From the NCBI GenBank assembly GCA_039707465.1, contig CM077643.1, positions 42,124,105 through 42,188,104 of the forward strand: DNA of 64,000 nt, given 5' to 3'. This document shows, piece by piece, positions 23,119 to 33,089 of this stretch. The stretch is from Rhabdophis nuchalis. Lineage: Eukaryota; Chordata; Lepidosauria; Squamata; Natricidae. The notes beneath the pieces were generated by a model that saw only the letters and a list, made by a program, of their open reading frames with translations, was not told the origin of the DNA and searched no databases. A program made the translations under genes and the position numbers. Each line of letters begins with the position of its first letter. The stretch's first letter is position 1.

Positions 23119-24017
23119 AGGCCTTAGCAAAGATGTTCCAATCCCAAAGAACGGTAAATTGTCAAAGGACGTGCTGATGTTAGAATTATGGTATGCTTCC
23201 CACTCCCAGCACTGCATGAAGAAACATCTGACTCTGAGCTGGATCACAAATGAAAAGCTAAAAGGGTCAGTTGCTGTGAGCAATTGGAGATGGGCTGTTT
23301 GATGTACTGAAAAGAGGGGAAATAGGGCAGTATGACAGTTTGCATTGATTGGAGCAAAAACCGCACATGCGTTTCTCACAGGACTGGCTCTCTGCTGTTC
23401 CTGGATCTCAACAGCTTGCATTATTGGATGTGAACCATGGGGAGCCAGATGTCCAAGGGAGGAAGCTCACAGGCAGGACATGAAGGTGATGGCTTGCCAG
23501 CAGTTGGTCCTGTGCTATATTATGTCTCACCTGTTTTATCAAGCAGGTTGGCTTTGTATTCAAAAGTATGCATTTATTTCCTAAACTGAGCTCTGCTTTT
23601 CTTCCAAAGCTTAAGGCATCATACATACCCCTCTCACCTCCAATTTTCCTATAATAAATACCATACATAAGATAGATTGACCAGAGAAAGTGACTAGCCT
23701 GAAGGCACCTATTTAGCTTCTGTGGCTAAGGGCAGACTTAAATCTGGCTTTCCTTGGTCATTGTTCATGTCCTTACCCATTAAACAAAATTGGCTTTACC
23801 TGGTATAAGAATAACTATATTCAAACTGTACAAATTTCCATAAGATCTCATTTCCTGTTTCTGCACTTTGCCAACCAGGTACCTCAAGAGGCCATGAAAA
23901 AAAAGTGAACAAGAATGAATGCAGCAGTTCTAACTTTCTCCTGCACCAGATGCCCTTTCTTTATGTGTTTGCCCAGCCTATTGACAAGCCTACCATCACT
24001 GACATTGGAAGATTAAT
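23119..24017. other. Non-coding interval; weak SINE remnant
   Basis: About 23665-23785 resembles the type D SINE in reverse (gaaagtgactagcctgaaggc). The rest is unassigned. Confidence 0.4.
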
Positions 24018-24252
24018 ATAGCCTTGGTGGTGCAGTGGTTAGAGTACAGTACTGCAGATTACTTTGGCTAGCTGCCTGCAATTTGCCAGTTCGAATCCCA
24101 CAAGGCTCAAGGTTGACTCAACCTTCCATCCTTCCGAGATGGGTAAAATGAGGGCCCAGATTGTCGGGGGCAATATGCTGACTCTGTAAACTGCTTAGAA
24201 GGGGCTGTAAAGCACTGCAAAGCGGTAGATAAGTCTAAGTGCTATTGCTATA
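24018..24252 (+). repeat. tRNA-derived SINE, type A
   Basis: Starts gccttggtggtgcagtggtt (A-box region) with B box AGTTCGAATCC at 24089, then caaggttgactcaaccttcc, and ends aagtctaagtgctattgct. Full length, about 235 bp. Confidence 0.88.
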
Positions 24253-24793
24253 GAGAAAGATCACAACTAACAGCTATTGATAATTTTATAAAGTTACCTC
24301 TCTTTCTTTTAAAGGTATGTAATTTGGTGCCCCTAAAATTATTCCTCATGACACGCAACTCCATACATAAATTATGGATTATGGAAATGAATATGTTTTT
24401 TTCAGTCCTGGGTATCCTGTCAATTAGTTCCACTGAAGGGCCAAATTTTTAATATAATGAGACAGGAGATGGACGAGGGAACAAAAAAAAGTATGTCATT
24501 CTTTAGCACTCCAGCTGTATGGAATTCAAATTGTCTCTGTTATGCTGAGATGTTATTCAAGTGAATGGGATTCTCACTGGTTTGATATGGGAATGAGAAG
24601 AATCAAAAGTTGTATGTCAAGCATGTGCCTACTGTAAATAAATTGAAGAAACAAACAGCAACATACTGGGCTTAGAAGCGAAAGAAGAAGCAAAGGAAAG
24701 AAGAGATTGTAGATCTGAGAAATAAAGGACAAGGAATCAGCACAATAACAAAACCTTCTGAACATTAATTGGCATTTATGTGTAACCTTAATG
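24253..24793. other. Non-coding interval, nothing recognised
   Basis: No gene or named repeat seen. Confidence 0.45.
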
Positions 24794-24801
24794 CTCTAAA
24801 G

Positions 24802-24936
24802 TAGGGGTCCCCAACCTTTGCAACTTTAAGTCTGAAGGACTTCAGCTTCCAGAATTCTCCAGCCAGCTTTGCTGGCTGGAGAAGTCTGGGAGCTGAAGTC
24901 CTTCAGACTTAAAGTTGCAAAGGTTGGGGTCCCCTG
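24802..24936. mobile_element. 135-bp palindromic hAT MITE
   Basis: TAGGGGTCCCCAACC to GGTTGGGGTCCCCTG with CTCTAAAG on both sides (24794-24801, 24937-24944). Same subgroup as 18452-18586. Confidence 0.92.
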
Positions 24937-24944
24937 CTCTAAAG

Positions 24945-25639
24945 TCATGGGTGGTGAATTCTGTTGAATATTAGGAGAAAAAAGCTCTATAGGAGTAAGA
25001 CCAGTTACCAGAGAAAGCCTCTGCTAGCTTAGTAGATATATTCAAGCAGAAACTAGACATCTGTTTGCTAGGAAAATATAATGTAATGTGTACCTGGAGA
25101 ATCAGTAGAGAGGAGTTTTGGCCACAAAGATCTTTCACAGAGAGGAGGGCGTAAATCCCATCATAGAGAGGCCCAGAATAAGAGGCGGTGCAGTCCAAAG
25201 CAGGATGGGAGAAAGAGGAAGAAATTCAGAGTAACCACACCCTAGAAACTCTCAGAATCTATCTAGTAGGTTAGAAGATTATAGCTTTAATTTGGCAAGA
25301 TTTGGTCCATTGGGTTTAAGCAAATGAAGGATTGGATTGGATTTCACTTTTTCTTTGGGCTTGGGCCTTACAGAAATTGTTATTTGGATGGCCTAATGTG
25401 GCACTTTTCAACTCTATGAATCTGTGTCATCAATGGTTTCGTTCTCATAAAACAATGTTTCTGCAATGAAGAGTGAAGAAGTAATCATGATTGGTAAAGG
25501 CTGAATGAACATGACTTATAATATTGAAATTTTGCATAGCCATGTCTGCTCAGATCAATCCAGATTAAATTAGAATCAGAATGATAAAAAAAATAATGAA
25601 ACTCTGATGCTTTTTGATCTATAAAATATAGAAATGGGC
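24945..25639. other. Non-coding interval, nothing recognised
   Basis: AT-rich DNA between a MITE and a tetranucleotide tract. Confidence 0.45.
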
Positions 25640-25689
25640 TGTATGTATGTATGTATGTATGTATGTATGTATGTATGTATGTATGTATG
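25640..25689. repeat. (ATGT)n microsatellite
   Basis: About twelve GTAT units. Confidence 0.95.
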
Positions 25690-25699
25690 GCTGATGTAA

Positions 25700-25867
25700 T
25701 CAGGGGAAGCCGGATAGCTCAAAGCATAGAGAGTCTTGCTTGATATGCTGGAGAGTGATGGTTCAAACCCCAGTGGAGGTAGTATGGCCAGCTGAAGAGG
25801 GCTAATAAGCCCGAAATGGATCCATCCTGGTCTCTTATTTATTAATCAGCCCTTAAAAACTTAACAT
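25700..25867 (+). repeat. tRNA-derived SINE, type C
   Basis: ggggaagccggatagctcaaa (A-box region), then ggttcaaacccc (B box) at about 25762 and a ctaataagcccgaaatgg body. It ends at the (ACAT)n tract. Relatives are at 26258 and 37148. Confidence 0.8.
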
Positions 25868-25902
25868 ATATACATACATACATACATACATACATACATA
25901 CA

Positions 25903-25932
<30 letters not shown>
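25868..25932. repeat. (ACAT)n microsatellite
   Basis: About fifteen CATA units, complementary to the tract at 25640. Confidence 0.95.
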
Positions 25933-25934
<2 letters not shown>

Positions 25935-26227
25935 ATTGTTTCACAACAACCTGTTATTAGGCCCCAATTAAGGGAGGAGACATACTGTTTCCTTTACTGC
26001 CTGTTGGCTATGAGAGCTAATAAGCTCGAAATAGATCTATCCTGGTCTCTCTCTAATTTAATTTATTGATCAGCTCATAAAACTAACACACATATCTAAA
26101 AAAGTACACAACGTAAATCTTGGTTTGCTGTCTAGATGGTCTCTGGTGATGAACTGACAGGCAGGAAAGGAAACAGTATGTCTCCTCCCTTAATTGGGGC
26201 CTAAAACAGGTTGTTGTGAAACAATTA
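25933..26227. repeat. Inverted duplication with 70-bp arms
   Basis: The left arm (25933-26004) begins taattgtttcacaacaacct; the right arm (26157-26227) is its near-perfect reverse complement ending aggttgttgtgaaacaatta. The loop of about 150 bp holds a type C SINE tail (26013-26095). Confidence 0.88.
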
Positions 26228-26257
26228 CCTATACTAATATACCCTGTCTCTGCTGAT

Positions 26258-26436
26258 GCAATAAGGGGAACCGGCTTGGCTAAAGTGCTAGGCTCCTTGC
26301 CTAGCATGCAACACAGCCCCGGTTCGAATCCCAGTAAGGGGTATGGCCAGCTGATGAGAGCTAATAAGCTCGAAATAGATCTATCCTGGTCTCTCTCTAA
26401 TTTAATTTATTGATCAGCTCATAAAACTAACACACA
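26258..26436 (+). repeat. tRNA-derived SINE, type C
   Basis: ggggaaccggcttggctaaa, then GGTTCGAATCC (B box) at 26323, ctaataagctcgaaatagatc and a (CA)n tail. The best preserved member of its type here; it is not a tRNA gene because the 3' half of the tRNA is replaced by SINE body. Confidence 0.85.
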
Positions 26437-26639
26437 CACACACACACACATATATTTGTGTCACTTGTTTATTTATTTATCAGCACAAACGTAACACACA
26501 CACACCGATAACAATATGAGTCAACCTACACCAGTGGTCAGCAAACCGCGGCTCGTGAGCCACGAGCGGCTCTTTGGCCCCTCGGGTGCGGCTCTTCCTC
26601 TCTCCTTCCCCCCCCCGCCCCCCCAGGCAGCGGAGGGCC

Positions 26640-27345
26640 CGGCATGTCGGTTGGGGGGGGCTCTGGCTGCCTCCCCCTGGAGCGAGCGAATGGGCGGGGG
26701 GGGGGAATGCCTGGGGCTGTGGCTACGCCGGAGCCGTACGGGAGCCGCGCACACAGGGAGGCGCGCGCCCGGTGTCCGGATGGCTCCGGCGCAACTCCCC
26801 CCGCCCGTTCGCTCACTCCAGGGGGAGGCAGCCAGAGCCCCCCCAACCAAAATGCTGGGCCCTCCGCTGCCTCCGGGGGTGGGGGAAGGGCCAAAGAGGA
26901 GGCATCGGGCAGGGAAGCCGGGCGCATCTCCACCGGCTCCCTCCGACAGCCACCACGACGCACGTCCATCTCCCTCCCAGCCACGCAGCCCCAGAACGTG
27001 TGCCGTGGAGGCTGTCGGAGGGAGCCGGTGGAGATGCGCACAGCTTCCCTGCCCGATGTCCCTGCCGGGCGCAAGGCTCGGGGGTAGCAGAAGCAGCAGC
27101 AGTGAAGCAGCTCCCCACTTTTCCACACCCAGGAAAAGATTGGCGCGTGCACGTCCCTCGGAATTACAGCCCAACTTCCCACCGCTACAAAGTCTCTTCT
27201 GTGGAAAAGAGAGGCGCGCGCATGCTCCGCTCAATTACAGTCTCGGAGACTTCGTAACGATGGGAAGTCGTGCATGCTACGAAGTCTCCGGGACTGTAAT
27301 TGAGCGGAGCATGCACGCGCCTCTCTTTTCTGTGGGGAAAAGATA
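26640..27345. repeat. Nested palindromes in the hAT core
   Basis: Three inverted pairs are visible: 26645-26700 with 26800-26852 (gggctctggctgcctccccc and partner); 26928-26955 with 27009-27036 (tctccaccggctccctccga); and 27205-27262 with 27280-27335 (gcgcgcatgctccgctcaat and partner). A third, partial copy of the last arm lies at 27340-27390. Confidence 0.85.
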
Positions 27346-27540
27346 GGCGCGCGCATGCTCTGCTTAATTACAGTCTCAGAGATTGCGAGAGGGAGAGGGA
27401 GACGCGACCGGCTTCCCTGCCGGACGACCTGCCGGGCGACAGCCTTGGTGGTGCTTAAGATGCCGGTAGCCGCTGCGGGAGGAGGCGTCCGTAACCTCCG
27501 GCATGCCAGGCCCTTCTGCTGCTTCTCGGGTTGGGGGGGG

Positions 27541-28078
27541 GGAGGAGAGGGAAGAGAGGGAGTGACTGACAGACACAGAGAGAGACAGAGGGGAAGGGAG
27601 GGAAAGACAGAGAGACAGACAGAGACACAGATAGAGAATGACACGGAGGGATTGAATCGGAGACAGACGGGGGAAAGAGGGAGAGACAGACATACAGAGA
27701 CAGAGAGAGGGAGGGAGAGAATCAGAGTGAGTGACACACACAGGAAGAGACAGAGGGAGGGAGAGACAGATAGATAGAGACTGATTAAGTGAGTGAGAGA
27801 CAGACAGACAGACACACACACACAGTGACAGAGATGGGCAGACGAAGGAGAGAGAGACAGAGATAGAAAGAGAGAGAAAGAAAGAGAAAGAAAGAGAAAG
27901 AGAGATAAAGGGAAAGAAAGAGAGAAAAAGAGAGAAAGAGGGAAAGAAAGAAAGAAAGAAAGAAAGAGGGAAAGAAAGAAAGAAAGAGTGAGAGAAAGAG
28001 AGACAGAAAGAAAGAGAAATGGAGAGAGAGGGGGGGAGGAGGAAAGAGAGAGAGAAAGAAAGAAAGAAAGAAAGAACA
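27541..28078. repeat. GA-rich purine tract
   Basis: About 540 bp of GAGA, GACA and GAAA units; 27841-28078 is almost purely purine on the plus strand. Confidence 0.95.
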
Positions 28079-28297
28079 TGACCACAACTGAGCCTAAAAG
28101 TTTGGTTGCTAACCAAGACCGTCGTTAAGTGAGTTTCACCACATTTTCCAAGTTGGCCACGCCCACCCAGTCACATGACCGCTGAGCCACTCCCACAAAA
28201 CAGGCCACACCTTCCGGCTCTCAAAAGAAATTTCAATCGTGGTATTGTTGATATTTGGCTCTGTTGACTAATGAGTTTGCCCACCACTGACCTACAC

Positions 28298-28657
28298 CTA
28301 TATCAGTGCCACCTAAAGGTATCAGTTCTAACTTGGGAAATATTTGCAAATCTATGAAAAACATTATTTAAAAGTCCTGAATCTAGCCAGTCTTTGTTTT
28401 TTTCTCACTCAAAACAAATATAGTTTCTATATTTATATCGGTATACCTCATATTAAACAGAGCCAGTTAGTGTACTGATTAAGGCACAGACTACAAATTG
28501 GGAGACTTCAAAACCTGTTAGTCCCTGTCCTTTAGTCCTAGGAACAAGGCAATGGCAATTTCTACCAATTATTTCTGGAATTTTTAGGCTTCTTGTGAAA
28601 GAAGCAGAAAAAAGGGAATGACTTATGCTAATGCTGGCTCCTGATTTAGCCTGCATT
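28298..28657. other. Short interval with SINE type D fragment
   Basis: agagccagttagtgtactgatt at 28459 resembles the start of the type D SINE, which fades after about 28560. The remainder is unassigned and forms the left flank of the L1. Confidence 0.45.
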
Positions 28658-28671
28658 AAGATCCAGCTACC

Positions 28672-29926
28672 ATTAAATTTGACAGAGAAGGATATGGAAG
28701 GATATCAGAAGAAATTAGATAAATTTTGCAATGGTGGGAAAAGACCTAGATTAATGAAGAAAATGTGGTATCAAAATCAAAAGGAAGGTGGATTGGGAAT
28801 TCCCAATCTACTTAATTATTATTGGGCCTATAATATTCGAACTGTAATAAAAATACTTAAAGGAGGAGATGGTCATTGGGGAGATTTAGAGTTAAAGGAT
28901 ATAAAGAGATTTGGCCCTACATGGTTTTTAGATAAAATAAAAACAAAAAAGGTAATTAACAGTTATTGGTTAAAGGGATTGAGCAAAATTTGGAATAAAT
29001 TCGTTAAAATATTGATTCCGGATATATCCTTCTTGGGGAAGACACTTGGAAGTTGGCCGATTAAAACCAATATAAGTCGAGAGAAAGTAATTGAAGATGA
29101 CAATATAGGAAGTATAGTAAGAGCATTAGAAATTGAGAGCAGAAAAAAAGAAATAATTGAAAAATTGGAACTGAATTGGTTTGAGAAAATACAGATAGAA
29201 AAATGGTCTACGGAAGTAAGGGGAACATGTAAAATAGATAGAAATAAGACTGAATTTGAAAGTTTAGTATCTCAAATTATTAAGGATGAAATTGGGTTAA
29301 AGGGACTCGTTAGTAAGATATATAAGATTATAAACTTTGATGGAAATCCACAAATGGTAATGAAGACGAATTGGGAGGAAGAGCTTAAGATTAAAACATT
29401 AGACTTGGATTGGAATGTGAATTGGAAAAGTCGAATTATGAGGATTATGTCTATAAGGATTAAAGAGCATAACTTTAAGGTAGTTTGGAAATGGTATTGG
29501 ACTCCATTAAGGTTATCATTGATGGATAAAAAATTCAGTAATAAATGTTGGAGATGTAATAAGGAAGTGGGAACCTATGAACACATGTGGTATAAATGTG
29601 GAAAAATTAAAAAGTTTTGGCAACAATTGGAGGAAATGATGTTTGAAATGATGAAGAAAAGAATAACTTTGAGATTAGAATCTATATTACTACTGATAAT
29701 TAAGGATTTAGAATTAACAAAATATGAGAAAGAATTGATTAGAATTATGATTATAATAGGTAGAATTATAATAGCAAGATACTGGAAAATTGAGGTAAAT
29801 ATCAAAATAGAAGAGTGGTATTGTGAAATGTGGAAATTAGCTTTAAATGATAAAATGACATGTGATATTAAATTTAGAGAGGGGGTCTATAAAAAAGACA
29901 TTTTCTGGAAGATTTGGAACCCATTT
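28672..29926 (+). pseudogene. L1 ORF2 C-terminal fragment
   Basis: L1 ORF2p is an endonuclease and reverse transcriptase; this piece starts after the RT domain. The frame shows KRPRLMKKMWYQNQKEGGLG and PNLLNYYWAYNIR near the start. It later has HNFKVVWKWYWTPLRL and the cysteine motif CWRC...GTYEHMWYKC (29544-29598), as in the L1 C-terminal zinc-knuckle region. No stop interrupts it until the L2 tail at 29927 cuts it off; the Asn-rich end of the apparent frame is that (AAT)n tail. The endonuclease and catalytic RT are missing because of 5' truncation. Confidence 0.92.
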
Positions 29927-30120
29927 AATAATAATAATAATAATAATTTTAATTTATAAAACCGCACCCTCTCCCCACAGGGACTCGGGGCGGTGCACAG
30001 GTAGAATAAAAACCAAATACATACAACAATTCTAAAAACAAATTAAATATAACCTGCGCTAAAATTCCCATTAAAACTAAATAATACTAATTCCCCATAA
30101 AACCCCAGAGGCAGAGAGAC

Positions 30121-33087
30121 TCATCCTAGGCCGGCCAGACAGCAAAAGTGAGTCTTTAATTTAAGACGGAAGGAGCGGAGGTCCGTGGTCGTCCTGATAT
30201 CGGGGGGGAGGTCGTTCCAGAGGGCCGGGCCCGCCACAGAGATAGCCCTTCCCCTGGGTGTCGCCCGCTGACAGTGTCTAGTGGACGGCACCCGGAGAAG
30301 TCCCTCTCTGTCGGGCCGCGAGGATGTATGAGGCAGGAACCGATCCCGCAGATAGCTAGGTCCCGAGCCATGGAGCGCTTTAAAGATGATAATTAACACC
30401 TTGAAGCGCACCCGGAAGACGACAGGTAGCCAGTGCAGCTCGCGCAAGAGCGGTGTTACATGGGTAAACCTAGCGGTTCCCATAATTGCTCGCGCGGCTG
30501 CATTCTGGACTAGCTGAAGTCTCCGGGTGCACCTCAAGGGGAGCCCCATGTAGAGAGAATTACAATAGTCCAGTCGGGATGTCACGAGCGCATGAGTGAC
30601 TGTGCGCAGGGCGTCCCGATCCAATAGGGGGCGCAATTGGCGGACCAGGCGAACCTGGTAAAACGCCCTCCTGGCCACGGCTGTCACTTGATCTTCCATG
30701 GACAGCCGGGAATCCAGGAGGACACCCAAATTGCGCGCCCCATCCACAGGGGCAAGATGTTCGCCCCCTATGGCCAGCGATGGAATAAGCTGGTTGAATC
30801 GGGCAGCCGGAAACCACAGCCACTCGGTCTTGGTCGGGTTGAGCCTAAGTCCGTTACTTCCCATCCAGATCCGCACGGCTTCCAGGCACTGGCACATCAC
30901 CGCTACGGCATCGTTGGGGTGGTTTGGGGTAGATATATACAACTGAGTATCATCAGCGTATAGATGGTATTCTACCCCAAAACCACGGATGATCTCACCC
31001 AGCGGCTTCATGTATGTGTTAAACAGGAGAGGCGAGAGGACCGACCCCTGAGGCACCCCACAAGTGAGTGGTCTCGAGGTCGACCTCTGCCCCCCTGCCA
31101 ACACAAATTGCGATCGGCCAGAGAGGTAGGAGGAGAACCATCGTAAGACGGTGCCTCCCACTCCCAACCCCCCCAGCCGATGCAATAGGATACCATGGTC
31201 GATGGTATCGAAAGCCGCCGAGAGGTCTAATAGGACCAGGATGGAGGAACAACCCCCATCTCTGGCCCTCCAGAGATCATCAACCAACGCGACCAATGCC
31301 GTCTCGGTGCTATGCCCGGGCCGAAAGCTGGACTGGCGCGGATCTAGATAGTCAACTTCCTCCAGGTGACGGGGAAACTGTTGTGCCACCACACTCTCAA
31401 CAACCTTCGCCACAAAGGGAAGGTTGGAGACTGGACGGTAGTTGTTTAAAAGAGCTGGATCCAAAGAGGGCTTCTTAAGGAGGGGCCTCACCATCGCTTC
31501 TTTTAGGGAAGCAGGCAAGGAACCCTCACTTAAGGATGCGTTGACAACCTCTTGGAGCCAGCCTCGTGTCACCTCCCAGGATGCCAGTACAAGCCAGGAG
31601 GGGCACGGGTCCAATAAACATGTGGTGGCTCGCAGTCGCCCACGTAACCTGTCCATATCATCGGAAGTAACAGAGTCAAACTCCTCCCAAACAAGATCTG
31701 TCTCGTGGCATCCCACTGGGCCATCAATGGAGGGTAACCCGTTTTGTATCTGAGCGGTTTTCTCCTGCAGAAAAGTCACAAATTCCTCTGCTCTCCCCTG
31801 TAACGGGGCTTCCCGCACCCTTTGCTGAAGTAGGGAGCGGGTCACCCTAAACAGGGCGGCAGGGCGGTTTTCTGCGGATGCTATGAGAGTAGCACAATGA
31901 TGGCGTTTGGCCACTCTCAGCGCCACAATGTAAGTCCGTAAATGGGCTCTTACCTGTGTCCGGTCAGATTCAGATCGGGTAGACCTCCATCTTCCCTCTA
32001 GGCATCTCTTGCGGCGTTTCATCACCCGCAGCTCTTCAGTAAACCAAAGAGCCAGGGTGGTTCGGCGCCGCAAGAGAGGCCGCAAGGGCGCAACCCGATC
32101 CAAGGCTCCCACGGCCGCACTATTCCATGCGGCCGTGAGGTCCTCTATCGGGGCACGGGTCAGGGGTACAGGAAATGGCCCAAGCGCCGTCTGGAACCCA
32201 TCCGGGTCCATCAGGCGCCTGGGGCGGTACCAGATTGGAGACTCTGGTTCCGTCTCCCCGCGGAGGGGAGCAGCGGTCGGAAAGTCGAGCCGGAGAAGTG
32301 AGTGGTCTGACCATGACAAGGGCGTGATGACTATATCCCCTATACCCAGATCACTCTTCCATTGGCCAGAGAGAAAGATGAGATCCGGCGTATGTTCACC
32401 CTCGTGAGTGGGGCCTTGAATTAGTTGGGTCAGGTCCATGGCCGTCATGGAAGCCATGAACTCCCGAGCTACCTCGGATGATTCGCCCACCGATGGCAGA
32501 TTAAAGTCCCCCATGACTAAAAGTCTGGGGGTCTCCACTGCCACCGTAGCGATCACCTCCAGGAGCTCGGGCAGGGCTGCTGCTACATAGCGGGGAGCCA
32601 GGTATACAACCAGCAAGCCCAACTGCCTCCCTAGGCCCCACTTCACGCAGAGGGACTCACAGCCGGTGGTCTGTGGCACATTGGTCTCTCTCGGCTCAAG
32701 ACTTTCCTTGACAATGACCGCTACCCCACCACCCCTGCCTAGGGCCCGGGGCTGATGGAAGGCGCGGTAGCCTGGTGGGCACATTTCAACGAGGGGAAGT
32801 CCACCCTCGTGGCCCAACCAGGTCTCCGCGATTCCTGCCAGGTCCGGCTCCCCCTCCAACACGAGATCTTGGATGAGGGGGGCCTTGTTGACCACGGACC
32901 TGGCATTACAAAACATCAGCCGCAGGCCCTGGCTCTGTACTCCCAGACCACCTAGCCTGCGGGGGTTGTGGCACTTCACCGTTTGCAACCAACGGTTCTG
33001 TGCCCCCAACCGGGAGGATCTAACTTGTCTCCCCTCGGACCTGCCTCTCCCCACGACCCTCTGAATGGAATTGCCCTCTGCCGACAC
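30121..33087 (-). CDS. L2-clade LINE ORF2: endonuclease and reverse transcriptase, intact
   Basis: A 988-codon frame without stops. It would nick target DNA and copy the element's RNA onto it in the nucleus. Residues about 57-270 are an apurinic-type endonuclease: NARS (61-64), ETW (88-90), GDFN (193-196), SDH (260-262). Reverse transcriptase spans about 525-790: NNYRPVSN (548-555), DLSAAFD (621-627), GVPQGS (677-682) and the catalytic YADD (710-713). The C-terminus has HVTPLLRELHWLPV, common in L2 elements. The start is the first in-frame ATG seen after the leader; a start further upstream is possible. No ORF1 is clear: the small minus-strand frames at 33171-34430 lack known domains. Clade by recognition (CR1/L2 group). 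An intact frame suggests recent activity. Confidence 0.9.
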   Translation of the reverse strand: MSAEGNSIQRVVGRGRSEGRQVRSSRLGAQNRWLQTVKCHNPRRLGGLGVQSQGLRLMFCNARSVVNKAPLIQDLVLEGEPDLAGIAETWLGHEGGLPLVEMCPPGYRAFHQPRALGRGGGVAVIVKESLEPRETNVPQTTGCESLCVKWGLGRQLGLLVVYLAPRYVAAALPELLEVIATVAVETPRLLVMGDFNLPSVGESSEVAREFMASMTAMDLTQLIQGPTHEGEHTPDLIFLSGQWKSDLGIGDIVITPLSWSDHSLLRLDFPTAAPLRGETEPESPIWYRPRRLMDPDGFQTALGPFPVPLTRAPIEDLTAAWNSAAVGALDRVAPLRPLLRRRTTLALWFTEELRVMKRRKRCLEGRWRSTRSESDRTQVRAHLRTYIVALRVAKRHHCATLIASAENRPAALFRVTRSLLQQRVREAPLQGRAEEFVTFLQEKTAQIQNGLPSIDGPVGCHETDLVWEEFDSVTSDDMDRLRGRLRATTCLLDPCPSWLVLASWEVTRGWLQEVVNASLSEGSLPASLKEAMVRPLLKKPSLDPALLNNYRPVSNLPFVAKVVESVVAQQFPRHLEEVDYLDPRQSSFRPGHSTETALVALVDDLWRARDGGCSSILVLLDLSAAFDTIDHGILLHRLGGLGVGGTVLRWFSSYLSGRSQFVLAGGQRSTSRPLTCGVPQGSVLSPLLFNTYMKPLGEIIRGFGVEYHLYADDTQLYISTPNHPNDAVAVMCQCLEAVRIWMGSNGLRLNPTKTEWLWFPAARFNQLIPSLAIGGEHLAPVDGARNLGVLLDSRLSMEDQVTAVARRAFYQVRLVRQLRPLLDRDALRTVTHALVTSRLDYCNSLYMGLPLRCTRRLQLVQNAAARAIMGTARFTHVTPLLRELHWLPVVFRVRFKVLIIIFKALHGSGPSYLRDRFLPHTSSRPDREGLLRVPSTRHCQRATPRGRAISVAGPALWNDLPPDIRTTTDLRSFRLKLKTHFCCLAGLG

Positions 33088-33089
33088 GA

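Larger units (their letters stand above)
26532..28289. mobile_element. 1.76-kb non-autonomous hAT element
   Basis: Ends CAGTGGTCAGCAAAC and GTTTGCCCACCACTG are inverted repeats. The octamer ACCTACAC flanks both sides exactly (26524-26531, 28290-28297), the hallmark of hAT insertion. The inside has three parts: a GC-rich, CpG-rich block (26570-27540) built of inverted repeats; a GA-rich tract (27541-28078); and a segment resembling Tigger-like text (about 28079-28135) before the right end. The many long overlapping frames in the GC-rich block are present on both strands with no domain and are artefacts of composition. It has no transposase. Confidence 0.9.

Noticed and set aside
25640..25932. 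CRISPR-like array of short repeats
   Set aside because: Tetranucleotide microsatellites without spacers in a vertebrate genome.
26258..26345. Possible tRNA gene (A and B box present)
   Set aside because: The text after the B box is SINE body and the acceptor stem does not close, so this is a tRNA-derived SINE.
26516..27346. Several long open frames on both strands (up to 276 codons) in the GC-rich block
   Set aside because: All six frames are open because stop codons are rare in GC-rich palindromic DNA. They overlap on both strands, show low-complexity Pro/Gly/Arg text and lie inside a hAT element.
27231..28116. Minus-strand frames of 246-284 codons rich in Ser, Leu and Phe
   Set aside because: They translate the GA/TC simple repeat and have no domain; not a membrane protein.
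28079..28135. Separate Tigger-like insertion inside the 1.76-kb hAT
   Set aside because: Only about 55 bp resemble the family and no TA-flanked ends are visible; may be part of the hAT itself.
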